Below are positions 8,638 through 16,646 of a DNA stretch of 64,000 nt, in pieces. The notes beneath the pieces were generated by a model that was not told where the DNA came from, ran no database searches, and saw only the letters and a list, made by a program, of their open reading frames with translations. The stretch is from Mucilaginibacter sp. UR6-1 (lineage in GTDB: Bacteria; Bacteroidota; Bacteroidia; Sphingobacteriales; Sphingobacteriaceae): contig NZ_JAJIWP010000003.1 in NCBI RefSeq assembly GCF_020880975.1, positions 186,001-250,000 of the forward strand, in the 5' to 3' direction. Numbering within the stretch: position 1 is the first letter of the stretch; every line of letters starts with the position of its first letter. The position numbers were made by a program, and so were the translations under genes.

Positions 8638-8645
8638 TCAAATAA
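8638..8645 (-). promoter_or_regulatory. -7 box TAATTTTG upstream of PPTase operon
   Basis: Exact TAnnTTTG match on the minus strand, 35 bases before the PPTase ATG. No convincing -33 TTTG at the usual distance. Confidence 0.4.
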
Positions 8646-8750
8646 TTATCATTTAACAGGGGCATCAACGTTAAAAAATAATGCCGGTGGTGTAACATCG
8701 GCAGGCAAACTTCCGTCATAGCTATTGAACACTATCACAATTAAAAAGCA

Positions 8751-8903
8751 ATGAAAAAGATATATACCGCCGTATCGTTTTTGCTGATACTTGCCGCTAC
8801 CGAAGCCTGCTGCAAACAGCAGCTTAATAATGATGTTGCCCTGAGCGATAAAATCATCCGCCAGTCGCCCCATGCTAACGCGCATATTACCAGGCCCCGC
8901 TAA
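8751..8903 (+). CDS. small secreted/lipoprotein candidate, 50 residues
   Basis: ORF beginning MKKIYTAVSFLLILAATEACC: a lysine-rich start, a hydrophobic core and two Cys at 20-21 form a signal peptide with a weak lipobox (TEAC). The remaining roughly 30 residues are polar and end HITRPR. No family recognised. The opposite strand holds a longer 78-codon ORF over the same bases, but that lacks family or signal features. A short GC hairpin overlaps the stop codon. Coding is plausible, not proven. Confidence 0.5.
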   Translation: MKKIYTAVSFLLILAATEACCKQQLNNDVALSDKIIRQSPHANAHITRPR

Positions 8904-8915
8904 AGGGCCGGTTTT
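8893..8915 (+). terminator. weak hairpin at end of small lipoprotein ORF
   Basis: GGCCC and GGGCC form a 5-bp stem with a 7-nt loop spanning the stop codon, followed by GGTTTTA. Weak but well placed. Confidence 0.35.
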
Positions 8916-8977
8916 AGTATTAAAGGGTTTGCTGTTTGGGTAATTAGTTTTAATTTAGCCGGGTAACATACCTCGTC

Positions 8978-9514
8978 ATGATATTATCTGATAAGCGCAT
9001 CCTCGAAGAAATTGATAAAGGCCACATTATTATTGAGCCTTTTAAACGCGAATGCCTGGGCACCAACTCGTACGATGTACACCTGGGCAAGCATTTAGCT
9101 ACTTACAAGGACAGGGTGCTGGATGCCAAATTACATAACGAGATCACTTATTTTGAGATACCCAAGGATGGTTTTGTGTTGCAGCCCAATACTCTGTACC
9201 TGGGCGTAACCATGGAATATACCGAAACACACCGTCATGTGCCTTTTCTGGAAGGTAAATCAAGCACGGGGCGGTTGGGTATTGATATACATGCCACCGC
9301 CGGTAAAGGCGACGTAGGTTTTTGCAACACCTGGACGCTTGAAATATCATGCGCGCAGCCGGTAAAAATATACGCGGGTATGCCTATTGGCCAACTTATT
9401 TACTTTGTAGTTGAGGGCGATATTGAAACCTTTTACAACTCAAAAGGCAACGCCAAGTACAACAACCCAACTACCCGCCCGGTAGAGAGTATGATGTGGA
9501 AGAACAAGTTTTAA
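8978..9514 (+). CDS. dcd: dCTP deaminase
   Basis: Deaminates dCTP to dUTP, the precursor for dTMP synthesis. The 178-residue protein carries the trimeric dUTPase/Dcd-fold signatures: GTNSYDVHLG near the N-terminus, EGKSSTGRLGIDIHATAG (substrate loop) and the catalytic-Glu region TWTLEIS, followed by AGMPIGQL. Length is normal for monofunctional Dcd. It is followed by the MG2/TonB-plug gene after about 86 bases. Confidence 0.94.
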   Translation: MILSDKRILEEIDKGHIIIEPFKRECLGTNSYDVHLGKHLATYKDRVLDAKLHNEITYFEIPKDGFVLQPNTLYLGVTMEYTETHRHVPFLEGKSSTGRLGIDIHATAGKGDVGFCNTWTLEISCAQPVKIYAGMPIGQLIYFVVEGDIETFYNSKGNAKYNNPTTRPVESMMWKNKF

Positions 9515-9600
9515 GCCGGATCAGTTCAGTATTGCAACAATTTTGATTTAACTCGCGGTTAATGCGGTTTTTGTGTAATTTAAGCGCACAATTTAAACCA

Positions 9601-12300
9601 ATGAAATTTAAACCGCTTATCTTATCACTGCTTGCCGCGTGCTCGCTTTCTGTGGGTTTTATTATTGCTGATGACCCGGTGCAGAAAATTGTTGAAAGCC
9701 TTGAGCAATGGCTTGTGCAGCGCCCGCAGGAGAAGGTATACCTCCATTTTGATAAACCCTATTATGCCGTTGGCGATACGCTATGGTATAAAGCATACGT
9801 AACCGTTGGCGAAGATCACCGTCTTTCGGCATTAAGCGGCATTCTTACCGTTGAACTGGTTAACGACCGCGACAGCGTGCGCCGCCGCGAAAGGATATCA
9901 CTTACCAGCGGCCTCGGCTGGGGCGATTTTATACTGTCAGACAGTTTGCTGGAGAGTGGCAGCTACCGTATTCGCGCCTATACCAACTGGATGCGCAACG
10001 CCGGTGAGGAATACTTTTTTGATAAAACCATCACCATTGGCAAAGCAATGTCAAACAAAGTATTTACCAATACCACGTACAGCTATGCTGCGGTAAATGG
10101 CCAGCAGCAGGTAACCGCAACCATAAACTACCGTGAGTTTGATGGCAGCCCTTATGCTGACAGGGAGGTAATATACCGGGTAGTATCTGACGGTAAGATC
10201 ATCGCCAAAGGCAAAGGCGTTACTAATGCCGAAGGTAATGTTAAAATAAGCTTTGATGTAAAAGCGCCCGGTACATTTAAGCCCGGCAACCTAATCACTA
10301 CTATAAGTATTGATAATAAGGAAAAAGTAACCAAAAGCATCCCGCTTAAAGCGGTGGCAAATACGGTTGATGTGCAATTCTTTCCGGAGAGTGGCTATCT
10401 CGTAAACGGTCTTACCTCAAAGGTAGCCTTTAAAGCAACCGGTGCCGATGGGCTGGGCAAAGAGGTAAAAGGCGTAGTAAAGGATGGGCAGGGTAATACT
10501 GTGGCCTCGTTCGCTACTGAACATTTGGGCATGGGGGCATTTACTTTTACACCTGCCGCCGGTAAAACTTACAAGGCATCACTTACGTTTGCGGATGGAT
10601 CAGTAAAAGATGTGGATATGCCTGCCATGCGTACATCGGGCTATGTGATGAATATCAATAACAATAACCCGGCTGTGCTGGTGTTTAAAATAACCTCGGC
10701 GGGTACAGCCGCTCAGGATCTTATTCTTGTCGCCCAGGCTGGCGGTAAGGTGCGTTATGCGGCAAAACCTAAAGGGGCTGATACCGCTTTTACAGCGGTG
10801 ATCCCAAAAACAAGGCTTACCTCGGGTATTGTACAGTTCACGCTATTCTCCGCCACGGGCGAGCCGCTTAACGAGCGTTTGGCATTCATACAAAAGGCTG
10901 ATGATCTTAAAATTAAGCTCAGCCCTTCAAAGCAGGACTATGCCACGCGAGAAAAGGTAAGCCTTGGTATTGAAGGCCGTTTCTCGGCTGATAGCGCGGG
11001 GGTGAGCAACCTCTCCATGTCGGTTATCGACGAATCAAAGGTTAAGGTTGATGAAGATGAGGAGAACAGCATCTTCGCGAGCATATTGCTTACCAGCGAT
11101 TTAAAAGGTTACGTAGAAAAACCAAACTATTACTTTCATGACGTTAGCGATAAAACCCGTGCCGACCTTGACCTGCTGATGCTTACCCAGGGCTACCGCC
11201 GTTTTGAGTGGAAGCAACTACTGGCAGGCAACATGGGCCCAATGATATATAAACCCGAGCAAACTATTGATATTGCCGGTACGGTTACCCAAAGCAAAAA
11301 GCCGGTGGCCGGTGCTAAAATAATGTTGTTTAACAATACAAATAAAGGTCGCCCATTTATGATAGATACCGTGGCCGATGCCAACGGGCATTTTGTATTT
11401 AAAGGATTGATATTTACCGACAGCCTGAAATTCATGGTGCAGGCAACCACCCCAAAAGGCAAGCGCTATGTTGATGTAAAGTTGGATGCTGATCCCCGCC
11501 AAAGTGTTACCATCAGCAAAAACAGGGCAGATGTAGCCGTTAATGTTGATGGCGATATGATGGGCTACCTGCGCCAGAGTACCGCTTATTTTAACGAGAA
11601 GGTGAAGTATGGTATAGCAAGCCGCAATAATTTGCTGAACGAGGTAAAGATAACTTCGCGAAGAGAGCCTGTGGTTAAGCATTCATCCAACCTTAACGGT
11701 GCCGGTAATGCCGATCAGGTTATCACCGCCAAAGATCTTCAGGCATGCTCTACGCTTGAGCAGTGCCTGCAAGGCCGCCTGGTGGGTGTAATGTTCAGAA
11801 ACGGTATACCCTATACCACCCGTGGTGGCGGACAAATGACTGTGCTGATTGATGGAATGGCCCAGGGGGATGACGCTTTACGTAATATTACCCCGTTTGA
11901 TGTAGAAACGGTAGAGGTATTGCGTTCGGGCGGAAAATCTGCTATTTATGGCTTTCAGGGTGCTAACGGTGTTATTATAATAACTACCAAGCGTGGCGAC
12001 GGCGGCTTTAAGTCATCATATGATGGCAACCCGCCGGGAGTGGTAATGTATACACCGCTGGGGTATTATGTATCGCGCGCGTTTTATTCGCCTAAGTATG
12101 ATGTGCCTGACAAAAACACCAATATGGCTGATATGCGCAGCACCATATATTGGAACCCTAATATTTATTGCGATGGTAAAACGCCAGCCGAGGTAAGCTA
12201 TTTTAATGCCGACGGCAAAGGATCTTACCGCGTAGTGGTTGAAGGGATTGACGACGCGGGCCATATTGGCAGGCAGGTTTATCGCTATAAAGTGCAATAA
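9601..12300 (+). CDS. MG2-domain protein with C-terminal TonB-receptor plug, no barrel
   Basis: An 899-residue exported protein of a Bacteroidota family. After a signal peptide (MKFKPLILSLLAACSLSVGF) comes an MG2-like macroglobulin domain starting with EKVYLHFDKPYY (about residues 44-140), further beta-rich repeats, a carboxypeptidase-regulatory-like stretch near 555-640 (IDIAGTVTQSKKPVAGAKI), and a TonB-dependent-receptor plug at about 700-795 (VITAKDLQ...GGQMTVLIDG...IYGFQGANGVIIITT). The normal 500-residue beta barrel is missing. ATG 9601 is preferred to 9562 because it starts the signal peptide directly. Role unknown; periplasmic interaction with outer-membrane receptors is an inference. 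Confidence 0.8.
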   Translation: MKFKPLILSLLAACSLSVGFIIADDPVQKIVESLEQWLVQRPQEKVYLHFDKPYYAVGDTLWYKAYVTVGEDHRLSALSGILTVELVNDRDSVRRRERISLTSGLGWGDFILSDSLLESGSYRIRAYTNWMRNAGEEYFFDKTITIGKAMSNKVFTNTTYSYAAVNGQQQVTATINYREFDGSPYADREVIYRVVSDGKIIAKGKGVTNAEGNVKISFDVKAPGTFKPGNLITTISIDNKEKVTKSIPLKAVANTVDVQFFPESGYLVNGLTSKVAFKATGADGLGKEVKGVVKDGQGNTVASFATEHLGMGAFTFTPAAGKTYKASLTFADGSVKDVDMPAMRTSGYVMNINNNNPAVLVFKITSAGTAAQDLILVAQAGGKVRYAAKPKGADTAFTAVIPKTRLTSGIVQFTLFSATGEPLNERLAFIQKADDLKIKLSPSKQDYATREKVSLGIEGRFSADSAGVSNLSMSVIDESKVKVDEDEENSIFASILLTSDLKGYVEKPNYYFHDVSDKTRADLDLLMLTQGYRRFEWKQLLAGNMGPMIYKPEQTIDIAGTVTQSKKPVAGAKIMLFNNTNKGRPFMIDTVADANGHFVFKGLIFTDSLKFMVQATTPKGKRYVDVKLDADPRQSVTISKNRADVAVNVDGDMMGYLRQSTAYFNEKVKYGIASRNNLLNEVKITSRREPVVKHSSNLNGAGNADQVITAKDLQACSTLEQCLQGRLVGVMFRNGIPYTTRGGGQMTVLIDGMAQGDDALRNITPFDVETVEVLRSGGKSAIYGFQGANGVIIITTKRGDGGFKSSYDGNPPGVVMYTPLGYYVSRAFYSPKYDVPDKNTNMADMRSTIYWNPNIYCDGKTPAEVSYFNADGKGSYRVVVEGIDDAGHIGRQVYRYKVQ

Positions 12301-12325
12301 GGCATGTGGTTTGCTATTTTTTGAG

Positions 12326-12333
12326 TAAATTTG
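12326..12333 (+). promoter_or_regulatory. -7 box TAAATTTG before clpS
   Basis: Exact TAnnTTTG element 8 bases before the clpS ATG. A start about 5-8 bases downstream would give a leaderless or nearly leaderless mRNA. No -33 TTTG at standard spacing. Confidence 0.45.
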
Positions 12334-12341
12334 CGGCCACT

Positions 12342-12623
12342 ATGCCAACAGAAGTACAGGAACAAACGTTTACGCTTGAAGAGCTACTGGCCGGACTTAA
12401 AGAAATGCACCGCCTTATTTTGTGGAACGATGATGTGAACACCTTTGAACACGTGATCTATTGCATGATGAAGTACCTTGATTACTCAGAGGCGCAGGCC
12501 GAAAAAATAGCGGTGAAAGTGCATAACGAAGGTAAATGCGCTGTGTTGGAAGGCTCGTTCACCGAGATGGAGATATACCGCAAAATATTACAGCAGGAAG
12601 GCCTTACCGTTACTGTTGAATAA
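12342..12623 (+). CDS. clpS: ATP-dependent Clp protease adaptor ClpS
   Basis: Delivers N-degron substrates to the Clp ATPase and modulates its substrate choice. The 93-residue protein has the ClpS core LILWNDDVNTFEHVI (N-end-residue pocket, with the conserved Asn-Asp-Asp) and KVHNEGKCAV (conserved His). ATG 12342 is chosen over 12306 because the upstream extension overlaps the promoter box and lacks family similarity. No clpA or clpC is nearby. A strong symmetrical terminator follows. Confidence 0.93.
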   Translation: MPTEVQEQTFTLEELLAGLKEMHRLILWNDDVNTFEHVIYCMMKYLDYSEAQAEKIAVKVHNEGKCAVLEGSFTEMEIYRKILQQEGLTVTVE

Positions 12624-12635
12624 ATAAAAGATAAT

Positions 12636-12678
12636 AAAAAGCAAAGGGCCTGAACATTGTTCAGGCCCTTTGCTTTTT
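12636..12678. terminator. bidirectional terminator between clpS and ilvE
   Basis: A perfect 21-bp inverted repeat (12636-12656 and 12658-12678) with an A-rich left flank and T-rich right flank. The core is GCAAAGGGCCTGAACA. It lies between two converging genes and would end transcription from both. Confidence 0.92.
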
Positions 12679-12696
12679 ATATGTAGCTGTAGGGTT

Positions 12697-13761
12697 TTAA
12701 ACTATGTAGTTCCAGCCGTAAGTATCTTCGGCACGGCCATAGCGTATATCATCCAGTGTTTTCAATACCTTTTGAGAGAACTCGCGTGTTGCCGGATCGC
12801 TAAGTGTAAATTCCTCACCATTATAGTTGATGGAACCAACAGGGGCAATGGTAGCTGCTGTACCGGCACCAAAGGCATCAGTAAGTTTGCCTGCTTTGGC
12901 TGCTTCAATAATTTCGGCAACGGCTACTTTACGCTCCTCAACCGGGATGCCCCATGCCTGGGCCAGTTTAATAACCGTATCGCGGGTAACACCTTTAAGT
13001 ATGGTATCTCCGGTGCTTGGGGTTATCAGTTTACCATCTAAAATAAACATGGCATTGGCCGCGCCCATTTCTTCAATATACTCATGATTGCTGCCATCAG
13101 TCCAGATGATCTGGTCAAAGCCTTCTTCAACCGCTTTTTTAGCTGGCATCATGGAGCTGGCGTAGTTGCCGGCAGCCTTGGCAAAGCCCATACCGCCTTG
13201 CGCGGCACGTGTATAGTGCGATTCTATTTTAACCCTTAACGGTTTTGAAAAATACGGACCAACCGGGCCGGTTAACACCATGTATTTATAGGTTGTTGAT
13301 GCCTGTACGCCCAGGTAAGGGTCGGTAGCGAACATAAACGGACGTATGTAAAGCGCGTGGTTAGCCTTGGTAGGTATCCAGCCGCGGTCAATATCAACCA
13401 GTGCGGCAATGCTTTGTACAAAAACATCCTCGGGGATAGTTGGCATACAAAGGCGCTCGGCCGAACGGTTAAAGCGTTCCGCGTTTTTTTCGGGGCGAAA
13501 GATAACCACTTTGCCATCCTCGTGTTTGTAGGCCTTAATGCCCTCAAAAAATGCCTGGCCGTAGTGTAAAGCTGAAATTGCCGGACTCAGCGAAATCTCA
13601 CCGTAAGGAATGATCTGAAAATTCTTCCATTCGCCATCGGCATAATCCACCATCAGCATGTGGTCAGAGAATGTTTTTCCGAAGGGCAGGTTGTCAAAAT
13701 CAGTTTCCTGCAAACGCGGCTGCGTTGTTTTGGTGATCTGTATATCCAAAGTCTCAGTCAT
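12697..13761 (-). CDS. ilvE: branched-chain amino acid aminotransferase
   Basis: PLP enzyme that interconverts Leu, Ile and Val with their 2-oxoacids using glutamate/2-oxoglutarate. The 354-residue protein is of fold type IV, BCAT group II length. Visible blocks are ALHYGQAFFEGIKAY, the PLP-lysine region GFAKAAGNYASS, WTDGSNHEYIEEMGAANAM and GDTILKGVTRD, ending with GAGTAATIAPVG. Single gene, converging on clpS. No other ilv genes are in the window. Confidence 0.95.
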   Translation of the reverse strand: MTETLDIQITKTTQPRLQETDFDNLPFGKTFSDHMLMVDYADGEWKNFQIIPYGEISLSPAISALHYGQAFFEGIKAYKHEDGKVVIFRPEKNAERFNRSAERLCMPTIPEDVFVQSIAALVDIDRGWIPTKANHALYIRPFMFATDPYLGVQASTTYKYMVLTGPVGPYFSKPLRVKIESHYTRAAQGGMGFAKAAGNYASSMMPAKKAVEEGFDQIIWTDGSNHEYIEEMGAANAMFILDGKLITPSTGDTILKGVTRDTVIKLAQAWGIPVEERKVAVAEIIEAAKAGKLTDAFGAGTAATIAPVGSINYNGEEFTLSDPATREFSQKVLKTLDDIRYGRAEDTYGWNYIV

Positions 13762-13925
13762 GGCTGTAAAAATTTATTCCGGTATGCAAGTTATGAATTT
13801 TATTCTTTTTAAGCGGAAACAAAGGTCAAATCATTGTCAGGGTAATAACAAATCAGCAGTAACGGTTTATAAATTATATATTAAACCTAATTTAGTTTTA
13901 GCCGCTCTATACGATATATAAATTA

Positions 13926-15026
13926 ATGAAAATACTTTTCACCATTTTAATAGGATTACTGCCAATAACGTTGGTAGCACAGGATTGCGACTGTGGCCTG
14001 AACTTTGACTATACTGTTAAGCATGTCAAATCTGATTATGCCGGGTTCAACGATAAGGTCAAAAACAATAATCGTAAAGAGTTTGAATTGTTCACCAAAT
14101 CGCTGCGCAAGCGGGCAGCCGGTTTAAACAACACTGATTCGTGCTTTGTTATTTTAAGAACCTGGACCAATTACTTTAAAGATAATCACCTCAGGGTTCA
14201 GCTTGATTGGCAATACAGAAAGAAACACCCGGAAGAAGCAAAGAAATTAGCCGGGCGATTTGCAAAACCGGTAGTAAAGGCTGATAATAATGATAAGCCC
14301 GGCAGCAAAACCAATATCAGCAAACCAGACTCCAATACATTACTTATCAGGCTGCCAAGTTTTGTATGGGATGAGAAAAAGAATATTGATAGCGTAATTC
14401 AGGCTTACAGTAAGCAATTAAAGGAAATACCTAACTGGATTATTGACCTGCGAGGTAATGATGGCGGTACTGATTATGCTTTTAGTGCGGTATTGCCCTA
14501 TCTATACACCAACCCGATTCAAATTAAGCCTGATGAATATCGCTCATCTAAGGGTAATATCGAGGTACTGGAGGAAAACCTGAAAGACGATGATCTTTCT
14601 AAAGAAGCAAAGTCCTTAATTAATAACCTGATCGGCCTGATGAAAGCGAACCCAGATGGTTTTGTGAATCCGTCGGGTAAAGAAAACTTCGAGATAAAAC
14701 TTGATACGGTGCACAAGTATCCATCTAAAGTGGCTGTGCTTATTGACAGGAACACAGCAAGTTCGGCTGAGTCATTTCTGATCATTGCAAAACAAAGTAA
14801 AAAAGTAAAGGTGTACGGAGAGAATTCAGCCGGAACTTTAGATTATGCAAATACTCAGTACTTTGATATTCCTTGTAAGGATCTGAACCTCGTAATACCC
14901 ATAAGCCGTTCAAAAAGATTGCCTGAACATCCAATTGATAATATTGGAATTTTACCCGATGTAAAGCTTGATCCCAACACACCGGATAAAATAAATACAA
15001 TAAAGGTACTTATGCGAAAGCAATAA
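13926..15026 (+). CDS. secreted S41-family peptidase
   Basis: A 366-residue protein with a signal peptide (MKILFTILIGLLPITLVAQ) and a C-terminal tail-specific-protease domain. Typical blocks are WIIDLRGNDGGT (strand and oxyanion region), VLIDRNTASSAES with the nucleophile at Ser279 or Ser280, and GENSAGT downstream. No PDZ domain is evident. Family members cleave near protein C-termini in the periplasm; substrate unknown. Its stop abuts the stop of the converging tryptophan dioxygenase gene. Confidence 0.85.
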   Translation: MKILFTILIGLLPITLVAQDCDCGLNFDYTVKHVKSDYAGFNDKVKNNNRKEFELFTKSLRKRAAGLNNTDSCFVILRTWTNYFKDNHLRVQLDWQYRKKHPEEAKKLAGRFAKPVVKADNNDKPGSKTNISKPDSNTLLIRLPSFVWDEKKNIDSVIQAYSKQLKEIPNWIIDLRGNDGGTDYAFSAVLPYLYTNPIQIKPDEYRSSKGNIEVLEENLKDDDLSKEAKSLINNLIGLMKANPDGFVNPSGKENFEIKLDTVHKYPSKVAVLIDRNTASSAESFLIIAKQSKKVKVYGENSAGTLDYANTQYFDIPCKDLNLVIPISRSKRLPEHPIDNIGILPDVKLDPNTPDKINTIKVLMRKQ

Positions 15027-15980
15027 TTACTCGCCCCGCAAGGCATGCTCCACCCAGGCTTTGCCCCAGTTGTCCTTTTCCTCATCCGTCCATAACGAGG
15101 GGAAGAAGATGCGTTTTTGAAAACGCGGAGGCAGGTATTTTTGCCAGTTGGTGCCGCCGGTAGCGCTGATCTCCTCCGGCTCGCGGTGCAGGTAACGCAC
15201 GGCAGATTTATAGTGCGACAGCGGCCAGTTGATATTCACATTCACATCAAAACGATGCAGCTCATGCTTCAGTGCATCAGTTAATTCACCTTTTTGCTGT
15301 AGTTGCAGGGCAAGGGTATAAAAGTTGGTGGTAGCTGTATTTTGTGCCAGTTCGATGAAGGTTTTAGCGTACTTTTTTTCAAACTGTTTAAGCGTAAGCG
15401 TTTTTTTGCCGGTAGCCAGCTCGGTAGCGCCAAACTTCCAGTATATGTATTCAAATTGCTCTTCAAACGGTGCATGGGCAAGTTGTTCGCGTTTATCTTT
15501 TGCTACCAGGTTAATAAAGTTGGTGGCGTAGATCTCGATCATGCGGTACTGGCCCGACTGAAAACCACTTGCAGGCAGCAGCGACATCCTGAATTTCAGG
15601 AATTGCTCCTTCTCCATGCCATCAACCATAATAATGAATGAATGGGTTAGCGCCTCAAAGTAATTGTTAATGCGCCTTAGCCGTGCGGTAAAGAATTCAG
15701 TGGTTAATTCCGTTCCCTTTTCGCTGATCTGCCTGCACTCATGTAACGAGAGTTTAAAATACAGTTCCGTTATCTGGTGGTACATGATGAAGATCTCCTC
15801 GTCCGGAAACGGCGTTTTCGGGCTTTGCAGGCTCAATAATGTATCCAGATGTATATAATCCCAATACGTTAAAAAATCGGCATACAGCAGGCCGTCAAGA
15901 TAGGATGTCATGTCCTGGCCCATGGCCTCGTACTTTTCCTGGAGTTGGGCAAGCCGCTTTTCTATTTCGGGAGAGATCAT
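15027..15980 (-). CDS. kynA: tryptophan 2,3-dioxygenase
   Basis: Heme enzyme opening the indole ring of L-tryptophan to N-formylkynurenine, the first step of the kynurenine pathway. The 317-residue protein shows family blocks SYLDGLLYADFLTYWDYIHL, IMYHQITELYFKLSL and FRMSLLPASGFQSGQYRMIE; the last matches the conserved substrate and heme region. Length and block order fit a prokaryotic TDO. It lies 34 bases downstream of a secreted ABM-domain gene on the same strand, so the two may be co-transcribed. Kynureninase and other pathway genes are not in the window. Confidence 0.9.
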   Translation of the reverse strand: MISPEIEKRLAQLQEKYEAMGQDMTSYLDGLLYADFLTYWDYIHLDTLLSLQSPKTPFPDEEIFIMYHQITELYFKLSLHECRQISEKGTELTTEFFTARLRRINNYFEALTHSFIIMVDGMEKEQFLKFRMSLLPASGFQSGQYRMIEIYATNFINLVAKDKREQLAHAPFEEQFEYIYWKFGATELATGKKTLTLKQFEKKYAKTFIELAQNTATTNFYTLALQLQQKGELTDALKHELHRFDVNVNINWPLSHYKSAVRYLHREPEEISATGGTNWQKYLPPRFQKRIFFPSLWTDEEKDNWGKAWVEHALRGE

Positions 15981-16014
15981 GCCTCAAAATTATAAAAAGT
16001 ATGCAGAGCAGTGT

Positions 16015-16416
16015 TTACATGCCCGGTTTTTTTGCTATTGCTACAACATTCACATCAACAAGCTCAAGCGATTTTACCATGTGCTCAACAGTTTTTTTAT
16101 ATTTTTTAAAATGCGGGGTTTTAATATGCAACTTATAGGCGGCGGTATCAGCGTAAACCTCCAATATGGTAATGCTCGATGGGCGTTTTTTATCGGCAAC
16201 GGCATAATAACTAATTACTCCGGGTTCAACTTTAATGGCAGTGGCCATTTGCTCGTTAAGGGCAGCACTGTATTGTTTAAGCTGAGCAGGATCTACCTGT
16301 ACTTTAGCTAATCTTACCATTTGTTGTTGCTGCGCAGCGGCTCTGTTATTAATTGAAATTGTGAGTAACGCAATGGCGATCATCACAAAAAACTTAGCTG
16401 TATTATTTGTTTGCAT
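16015..16416 (-). CDS. exported antibiotic-biosynthesis-monooxygenase (ABM) domain protein
   Basis: A 133-residue protein with an N-terminal signal peptide (hydrophobic segment about residues 9-22, AAAQ cleavage region) followed by a compact dimeric alpha/beta-barrel (ABM/YgiN-like) domain. The block EPGVISYYAVADKKRP and HIKTPHFKKY are characteristic. Many cytoplasmic relatives are quinol or heme mono-oxygenases; exported versions are less understood. Upstream of tryptophan 2,3-dioxygenase by 34 bases. Enzymatic role is not established by sequence. Confidence 0.75.
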   Translation of the reverse strand: MQTNNTAKFFVMIAIALLTISINNRAAAQQQQMVRLAKVQVDPAQLKQYSAALNEQMATAIKVEPGVISYYAVADKKRPSSITILEVYADTAAYKLHIKTPHFKKYKKTVEHMVKSLELVDVNVVAIAKKPGM

Positions 16417-16453
16417 TTTTTTAATATAGATGTTGTTTTTAGCTTTAACGTAT

Positions 16454-16497
16454 AAACCCCAAAAATATAACCACCGGTGGTTATATTTTTGGGGTTT
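16454..16497. promoter_or_regulatory. 44-bp perfect palindrome in a divergent intergenic region
   Basis: Positions 16454-16497 are exactly self-complementary around 16475/16476, with centre AACCACCGGTGGTT and AT-rich outer arms ending in CCCC/GGGG. It lies between two divergent genes (ABM protein at 16416 minus, CLC-type exporter at 16647 plus), upstream of both starts, so it is not a terminator of either. It could be a dimeric regulator's operator or a cruciform-forming repeat. It is just upstream of the promoter for the fluoride riboswitch. Confidence 0.7.
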
Positions 16498-16510
16498 GAA
16501 GATAATACAG

Positions 16511-16541
16511 TTGCAGATTGATGTTTTTTAGCACATATTTG
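16511..16541 (+). promoter_or_regulatory. promoter driving the fluoride riboswitch and CLC gene
   Basis: TTG at 16511-16513 and CATATTTG at 16534-16541 are separated by 20 bases. This fits the Bacteroidota -33/-7 layout with one mismatch in the -7 box. The predicted start falls a few bases before the riboswitch aptamer. Confidence 0.5.
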
Positions 16542-16555
16542 TATTGTACAACAAA

Positions 16556-16608
16556 GGCAATGGTGTTCTGCCTATTTGAACCGCTTTTAATAAGCTGATG
16601 ACGCCTAC
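16556..16608 (+). ncRNA. fluoride riboswitch (crcB RNA motif)
   Basis: The sequence follows the crcB motif: GGCAATGGTGTTCTGCC forms the first stem-loop (GGCA with TGCC), then AACCGC, a small hairpin GCTTTTAATAAGC, and the invariant 3' segment CTGATGACGCCTAC. The loop bases GGTGTT can pair with GACGCC to make the expected pseudoknot. Location 38 bases ahead of a CLC-F-type transporter gene is exactly where this fluoride sensor is found. No clear terminator stem follows, so control may act on translation or by a compact alternative fold. Confidence 0.88.
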
Positions 16609-16646
16609 CAACAAATAAGTTTTATTCATTTATTTGCAAGTAGGTT

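Noticed and set aside
8649..8885. 78-codon minus-strand ORF
   Set aside because: Overlaps the plus-strand ORF with a clear signal peptide; the minus product has no family, signal or context support.
12670..13041. 123-codon plus-strand ORF antisense to ilvE
   Set aside because: Overlaps a certain aminotransferase gene and the terminator; no family features.
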